A stretch of 64,000 nt of DNA, from the NCBI RefSeq assembly GCF_900102785.1, contig NZ_FNGC01000017.1:26940-90939 (forward strand), given 5' to 3'. The number at the start of each line of letters is the position of its first letter. Position 1 is the stretch's first letter. This stretch comes from Arthrobacter sp. ok362. Lineage in GTDB: Bacteria > Actinomycetota > Actinomycetes > Actinomycetales > Micrococcaceae. The notes under the pieces were generated by a model that saw only the letters and a list, made by a program, of their open reading frames with translations, searched no databases and had not been told where the DNA came from. Made by a program: the position numbers and the translations under genes. Positions 60,082 to 64,000 of this stretch are shown piece after piece.

Positions 60082-60872
60082 CCATGACTGAATTTGAAGC
60101 CCCCCACGTCGCCACGCGCGAGCCCATCCTGCAGGCCCGGAACCTCGTCAAGACTTTCGGCCGTGTCGTGGGACTGGACGGCGTCAGCCTGGACCTGTAC
60201 CCGGGCGAAGTCCTGGCGATCATTGGCGACAACGGTGCAGGCAAATCAACCCTGATCAAGTGCCTCACCGGCGCCGAAGTTCCTGACACAGGAGAACTCT
60301 TTGTATCGGGACAGCAGGTGCACTTCAAGCGGCCGCAGGACGCCAGGGTCCACGGCATCGAAACCGTGTATCAGAACCTGGCGGTCTCACCGGCGCTGGA
60401 CGTCGCCTCCAACCTGTTTCTGGGCCGTGAAGAAAGGCGCGCGGGACTCCTCGGAAGCGTGTTCCGGATGCTCGACACCAAAGGCATGCGCACCAAGGCC
60501 AAGGATGAGCTGACCCGGCTGGGCATCTCCACCCTGCAGGACGTGACAGTGCCGGTGGAGAATCTCTCCGGCGGCCAGCGCCAGGCCGTCGCCGTGGCCC
60601 GTGCCGCAGCGTTCGGATCCAAGGTAGTCGTGCTGGACGAGCCGACGGCGGCACTCGGCGTCCGGGAATCGAACCAGGTTTTGCAGCTGGTCCGGGACCT
60701 CCGGGACCGCGGCCTGCCAGTCATCCTGATCAGCCACAACATGCCGCACGTCTTTGACGTGGCGGACAGGATCCACATCCAGCGGCTCGGCAAGTGCGCC
60801 GCCACCATCACCCCGCAATCACACAGCATGACCGACGCGGTGGCGATCATGACCGGTGCAGCCACCGCCTGA
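60078..60872 (+). CDS. Sugar ABC transporter ATP-binding protein (FrcA-like)
   Basis: This 264-residue ATPase has a single ABC domain, as in FrcA and unlike the double-domain RbsA. Walker A is GDNGAGKSTLIKCLTG, the Q-loop is ETVYQNLAVSPALDVASNLF, the signature is VENLSGGQRQAVAVARAAAF, Walker B is VVVLDEPTAALGV, and the switch His is in LISHNMPHVF. It powers sugar import with the FrcC-like permease, presumably as a homodimer. It overlaps the permease gene by four bases. A strong stem-loop follows before the kinase gene. Confidence 0.92.
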   Translation: MTMTEFEAPHVATREPILQARNLVKTFGRVVGLDGVSLDLYPGEVLAIIGDNGAGKSTLIKCLTGAEVPDTGELFVSGQQVHFKRPQDARVHGIETVYQNLAVSPALDVASNLFLGREERRAGLLGSVFRMLDTKGMRTKAKDELTRLGISTLQDVTVPVENLSGGQRQAVAVARAAAFGSKVVVLDEPTAALGVRESNQVLQLVRDLRDRGLPVILISHNMPHVFDVADRIHIQRLGKCAATITPQSHSMTDAVAIMTGAATA

Positions 60873-60891
60873 ACACCTGTTGCCCCTGCGT

Positions 60892-60925
60892 CAGTCCGCG
60901 GACCGGGTTACCGGTCCGCGGACTG
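60892..60925 (+). terminator. Perfect 15-bp stem-loop between frcA-like and kinase genes
   Basis: cagtccgcggaccgg (60892-60906) pairs perfectly with 60911-60925 around gtta. It lies 20 bases after the ATPase stop and 49 bases before the kinase, so it may be a partial terminator separating transport from kinase expression. Confidence 0.75.
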
Positions 60926-60973
60926 ATGTAGCTCGGACAGGCCCCGCCATCAGCTTCCCACGAGAGACAGACC

Positions 60974-61933
60974 ATGGATTACCTCACAACAGCCCGGTAC
61001 GACGCTCACCAGCCGCTCGACGTCATGGTCGTAGGCGAAGCGCTGATCGATGTGGTCACAACGTCACACGACACAGTGGAACACCCGGGAGGTTCGCCGG
61101 CCAATGTCGCCTACGGACTCGGCCGCCTCGGCGTAACCACAGGTCTGCTCACTGCCATCGCCCCGGACGCGCGGGGGATCTTGATCGAAAACCATCTCCG
61201 CAGCGCAGGGGTCAGACTTCTGCCGGGATCAAAATCACTCACCCGGACGGCGTCAGCAACAGCAACCCTTGAACCGGATGGCTCCGCCAAGTACGACTTC
61301 GACATCTCCTGGGACCTTGCTCCAACAGCACCCGCCTACTTCCCGAAAATACTTCACACCGGATCCATCGCCACTTTCCTGAGCCCCGGTGCCGGCGCCG
61401 TGAAATCCCTGTTGGAACAGGCGCACGGACACTGCATGATCACCTATGACCCGAATATCCGTCCAGCCCTGCTCAGCGGCCATGCAGAAGCGAAGGCCAC
61501 CTTCGAAGAGCTCGTGCCCTTAACCGACGTCGTCAAACTCAGCGACGAGGACGCGCGGTGGCTGTACCCGCAAAATAGCCTGGACGAAACCGCAGCCCAC
61601 ATCCTCCGTTTGGGCACCGGACTTACCGTCATCACCAAGGGCGCCGAAGGCTCACAATTCAGCACCCCCGCCGTCAGCATCAGCATCGCGGCCGTCAAAT
61701 CGAAAGTTGCCGACACGATCGGTGCCGGGGACTCCTACATGTCCGCCCTGATCCTGGGCTTCCTCACCCGGGGAACTGAAGGCTTCGCCCCGGCCGTCCT
61801 GGAGCAGCTTGGCCACACCGCAGCTGCAGCCGCGGCCATTACCGTGCAACGCCCGGGAGCCAACCCTCCGACGCTGGAAGAACTCGTCGTAGCAATCGAG
61901 ACACATTCCGCCGCCCAATACGCGGGTTCCTGA
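60974..61933 (+). CDS. PfkB family sugar kinase (fructokinase-like)
   Basis: This 319-residue ribokinase-fold protein starts MDYLTTARYDAHQPLDVMVV. It has the PfkB signature 1 region (HPGGSPANVAYGLGRLGVTT). Signature 2 contains the catalytic base, VADTIGAGDSYMSALILGFL (Asp in GAGDS). Substrate-side residues are VVGEALIDVV and ITYDPNIRPAL. It phosphorylates a sugar with ATP; fructose is likely from its place after the FrcBCA-type transporter. It is the last gene of the LacI-regulated unit. An equally possible substrate is another ketose or a nucleoside sugar. Confidence 0.9.
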   Translation: MDYLTTARYDAHQPLDVMVVGEALIDVVTTSHDTVEHPGGSPANVAYGLGRLGVTTGLLTAIAPDARGILIENHLRSAGVRLLPGSKSLTRTASATATLEPDGSAKYDFDISWDLAPTAPAYFPKILHTGSIATFLSPGAGAVKSLLEQAHGHCMITYDPNIRPALLSGHAEAKATFEELVPLTDVVKLSDEDARWLYPQNSLDETAAHILRLGTGLTVITKGAEGSQFSTPAVSISIAAVKSKVADTIGAGDSYMSALILGFLTRGTEGFAPAVLEQLGHTAAAAAAITVQRPGANPPTLEELVVAIETHSAAQYAGS

Positions 61934-62403
61934 AGCAGCTAATCAAATGAAGGGTTGTCACACAAGACCGTCCACAAAACGAGAAGATTGCCGCCTGTCT
62001 CAGGCGGCGCGCCGCGTTTCGTGATCCGTGTCCGCGAACTACGTAAAGGACGCGGCGTTTGCGCTGCAGACCCAAGATCCAACGCGTCCCGGATACCGCT
62101 CCTTCAGCGCCACCTCGCCCGGCCCCCTCGCCCGGAAAATCCTATACTGACGCCGGGATTCCGAATTCGCTTATGCCCCGCCGGCAAGACTGTTCCGCTT
62201 AGGCAGCTCAACCGAAACGCAAAAACGGATACTTCGTGAATGGCAGGCCCACCAGGTCGGCTCCCTCGGGGCGCATGCCACGACAGATCTCTAGCATCAG
62301 GGGCGTCTTCCGCAACCCTGGGCGAGAGCACCTGAGGCCCTTCCCCTCACGACATATTCGGAACTTCCTTGACGGTCTGTGTGACAGGTGCCATAGTCTT
62401 CAT
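61934..62403. other. Intergenic, no supported gene
   Basis: About 470 bases between the kinase and gntR. No clear gene, repeat or strong palindrome was recognised. The frame of the following regulator is open upstream to 62236, but that part has no family homology and is taken as non-coding. Confidence 0.45.
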
Positions 62404-63132
62404 ATGGACCTGTTGGACAGCTGGACAGCTGCACAAGATCGAGTGGTACGCGTCGGCGCGGCCGAAGCGGTCTTCGCATCCCTCCGCAGCGCAATCGAAG
62501 GCGGCAAGATCCCTGTCGGCACCCGCCTGGACTCGGAGGCATCGCTGGCCAAACAGTACGGCGTGAGCCGCACGATGGTCAGGGAGGCGCTGCGTTCCTG
62601 CACCGCATTGGGACTCACGGCCACCCACACGGGTAAAGGCACCTTCGTCATCGCTGACAAGGTGGCCCAGGACCTCAAACTCGGCAAATATTCGGCCAGC
62701 GCCCTCGTGGAAGCCCGCCCCCACGTGGAAGTGCCGGCCGCGGGCCTCGCTGCCCAGCGTCGCAGCAGCGAAGACCTGGAGGCCCTTCGGGAAATCCTCC
62801 GGGAAATGTCCGAGGAAGACGATCTCCAGCAGTGGGTGCTTTTGAACACCGAGTTCCACGTGACCATCGCCCGGTGCAGCGGCAATGGCGTGTTCGAATC
62901 ATTCCTGTCCGACATCTGTGACGCCATGGCCAACCAATCGAACACGCTTAACCTCGTGGCTGACCGGCGCAAGGAATCGGGTCAGGAGCACGCCCGCATT
63001 TTCGCTGCCATCGAGAGTGGATCAGCCGAGGAAGCATCCCAGGCCATGAGGATGCATTTGCACGGGGTCGAATGCGCCTTGGGCACCATCGTCCCCGGAA
63101 GCGGAGACTCCAGGGCCGGCCATACGCGCTAG
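62404..63132 (+). CDS. GntR family (FadR subfamily) transcriptional regulator
   Basis: This 242-residue protein starts MDLLDSWTAAQDRVVRVGAA. The N-terminal winged helix contains IEGGKIPVGTRLDSEASLAK, QYGVSRTMVREALRSCTALG and LTATHTGKGTFVI. The all-helical FCD effector domain follows, with likely metal-ligand residues in NTEFHVTIARCSGNGVFESF and the late His residues of AMRMHLHGVECALG. FadR-type regulators sense carboxylic acids such as amino or sugar acids. It precedes an aspartase/fumarase-family gene by 167 bases on the same strand, so control of aspartate or asparagine use is plausible. Confidence 0.88.
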   Translation: MDLLDSWTAAQDRVVRVGAAEAVFASLRSAIEGGKIPVGTRLDSEASLAKQYGVSRTMVREALRSCTALGLTATHTGKGTFVIADKVAQDLKLGKYSASALVEARPHVEVPAAGLAAQRRSSEDLEALREILREMSEEDDLQQWVLLNTEFHVTIARCSGNGVFESFLSDICDAMANQSNTLNLVADRRKESGQEHARIFAAIESGSAEEASQAMRMHLHGVECALGTIVPGSGDSRAGHTR

Positions 63133-63299
63133 ATCCTAAACCTCGGATTTCACCAACCCTCCCCTGCTGCAATCGCCGCAAGCCCGTCGCGGCCTCTTTG
63201 CCCTGGAACAACCATGCCCACCGTGCTGGCAGCGGTGTCACTCAGGCCTGCCCCAGATTTTTCCGTCCAAACCCGTCAACGAAGCCCTGTGAGGACCCA

Positions 63300-64000
63300 A
63301 TGACCAACGCCCATACCGCCCTGGACACCCGCTCCGAACACGACCTCCTGGGCGACCGGGACGTTCCCGCCGGCGCCTACTGGGGCGTCCACACCCTCCG
63401 GGCCGTGGAGAACTTCCCCATTACCGGCCAGCCGCTCTCCTCCAACATGTACCTGGTCCGCGGGCTGGCCGCTGTGAAACTCGCCGCCGCACGCACCAAC
63501 CACGAGCTCGGGCTCCTCGACGCCGAGCGGGCCGCGGCCATCGAGGAAGCCTGCGCCGACGTCATGAACGGCAAGCTTAGCGAGCAGTTCGTGGTGGACG
63601 TCATCCAGGGCGGTGCCGGAACGTCGTCGAACATGAACGCCAATGAGGTAATCGCCAACCGGGCCCTGGAAATCCTCGGTCACCCGAGGGGCGACTACGC
63701 CCGGCTGCACCCCAACGACCACGTCAACCTCAGCCAGTCCACCAACGACGTCTACCCCACGGCGGTCAAGCTCGGCACGATCTTCGCGGCCCGGGAACTG
63801 CTGCAAGCCCTCACCGAGCTCGAGGACGCCTTCGCCGCCAAAGCCCTCGAGTTCCGCACTGTGGTCAAGATGGGCCGCACCCAGCTCCAGGACGCCGTCC
63901 CCATGACGCTCGGCCAGGAATTCGGCACCTACGCCGTCACGATCGGCGAGGACCGGCTCCGCCTGGCCGAAGCCGACCTGCTGATCCACGAAATCAACCT
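63300..64000 (+). CDS. aspA: Aspartate ammonia-lyase, 3' end beyond window
   Basis: The first 233 codons of a fumarase/aspartase-superfamily enzyme start at MTNAHTALDTRSEHDLLGDR. The aspartase-type opening is VPAGAYWGVHTLRAVENFPI, then VDVIQGGAGTSSNMNANEVI, LGHPRGDYARLHPNDHVNLS, QSTNDVYPTAVKLG and KMGRTQLQDAVPMTLGQEF. These cover conserved regions 1 and 2 of the superfamily; region 3 (GSSxMPxKxN) lies outside the window. YWGVHT with ENF favours aspartase (reversible aspartate to fumarate + ammonia) over class II fumarase. It has GAGGA upstream and follows a GntR/FadR regulator. Confidence 0.88.
   Translation, partial: MTNAHTALDTRSEHDLLGDRDVPAGAYWGVHTLRAVENFPITGQPLSSNMYLVRGLAAVKLAAARTNHELGLLDAERAAAIEEACADVMNGKLSEQFVVDVIQGGAGTSSNMNANEVIANRALEILGHPRGDYARLHPNDHVNLSQSTNDVYPTAVKLGTIFAARELLQALTELEDAFAAKALEFRTVVKMGRTQLQDAVPMTLGQEFGTYAVTIGEDRLRLAEADLLIHEIN

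Overview
The window is high-GC DNA with actinobacterial gene families throughout. These include GAF-ANTAR proteins, XRE/MmyB regulators, UBP-type zinc-finger proteins, DUF6325, DUF2795 and a GH15 trehalase/glucoamylase-like enzyme. The best guess from gene content is a soil member of the Micrococcaceae (Arthrobacter, Pseudarthrobacter or Paenarthrobacter-like). It reads as an accessory chromosomal region or large plasmid: short operons, each with its own regulator, lie among many truncated gene remnants and repeats. No complete tRNA, rRNA, CRISPR array or intact insertion sequence was seen.

Layout. 1-4.7 kb: 5' part of dinB, a DUF6325 pair, a broken arylsulfatase, and a divergent NmrA/MarR pair. 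5.1-10.6 kb: GH15 glycosidase, an alpha/beta hydrolase with an Asp nucleophile, a divergent LUD/MarR pair, LtrA. 10.7-20.4 kb: a cyclic-nucleotide-binding/thioredoxin-reductase-like flavoprotein with a UBP zinc-finger protein, a quinone oxidoreductase, a hydrolase, a MerR/MFS pair, an AAA ATPase broken by a perfect 20-bp hairpin, and several gene stubs. 20.5-32.2 kb: a GAF-ANTAR protein, two tandem XRE/MmyB-led redox modules (SDRs, aldo-keto reductase, cupin), each ending in a truncated gene, then an HxlR-SDR-thioesterase-TDT transporter group.

33.2-46.7 kb is the most striking part. It holds two divergent operons around an IclR regulator with a near-perfect palindromic operator. The leftward operon encodes an AAHS-type MFS transporter, an acetoacetyl-CoA synthetase-like ligase, a TIM-barrel amidohydrolase and an SDR. 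The rightward operon encodes a biotin carrier protein, biotin carboxylase, carboxyltransferase, HAD phosphatase, and a split PEP-synthase-like kinase laid out like phenylphosphate synthase subunits 1 and 2. Four consecutive 4-bp ATGA overlaps couple the rightward genes. My inference is a catabolic route in which a ketone is activated by phosphorylation, carboxylated through biotin to a beta-keto acid, and converted to its CoA thioester; acetone to acetoacetyl-CoA is the simplest case.

47-56.3 kb: a VOC protein, a three-gene cassette of unusual composition ending in a tail-fibre-like protein, a second GAF-ANTAR protein, a glycosyltransferase fused to DUF2795, a ParA remnant, and a divergent XRE/methionine aminopeptidase pair. 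56.3-64 kb is orderly again: an ABM monooxygenase, a LacI-controlled FrcBCA-type fructose ABC transporter with a PfkB kinase, a GntR regulator, and the 5' part of an aspartase/fumarase-family gene. A dispersed intergenic repeat with a tRNA-3'-end-like segment occurs near 15.4, 46.9 and 55.8 kb. A second short repeat occurs near 18.8, 21.2 and 22.3 kb.
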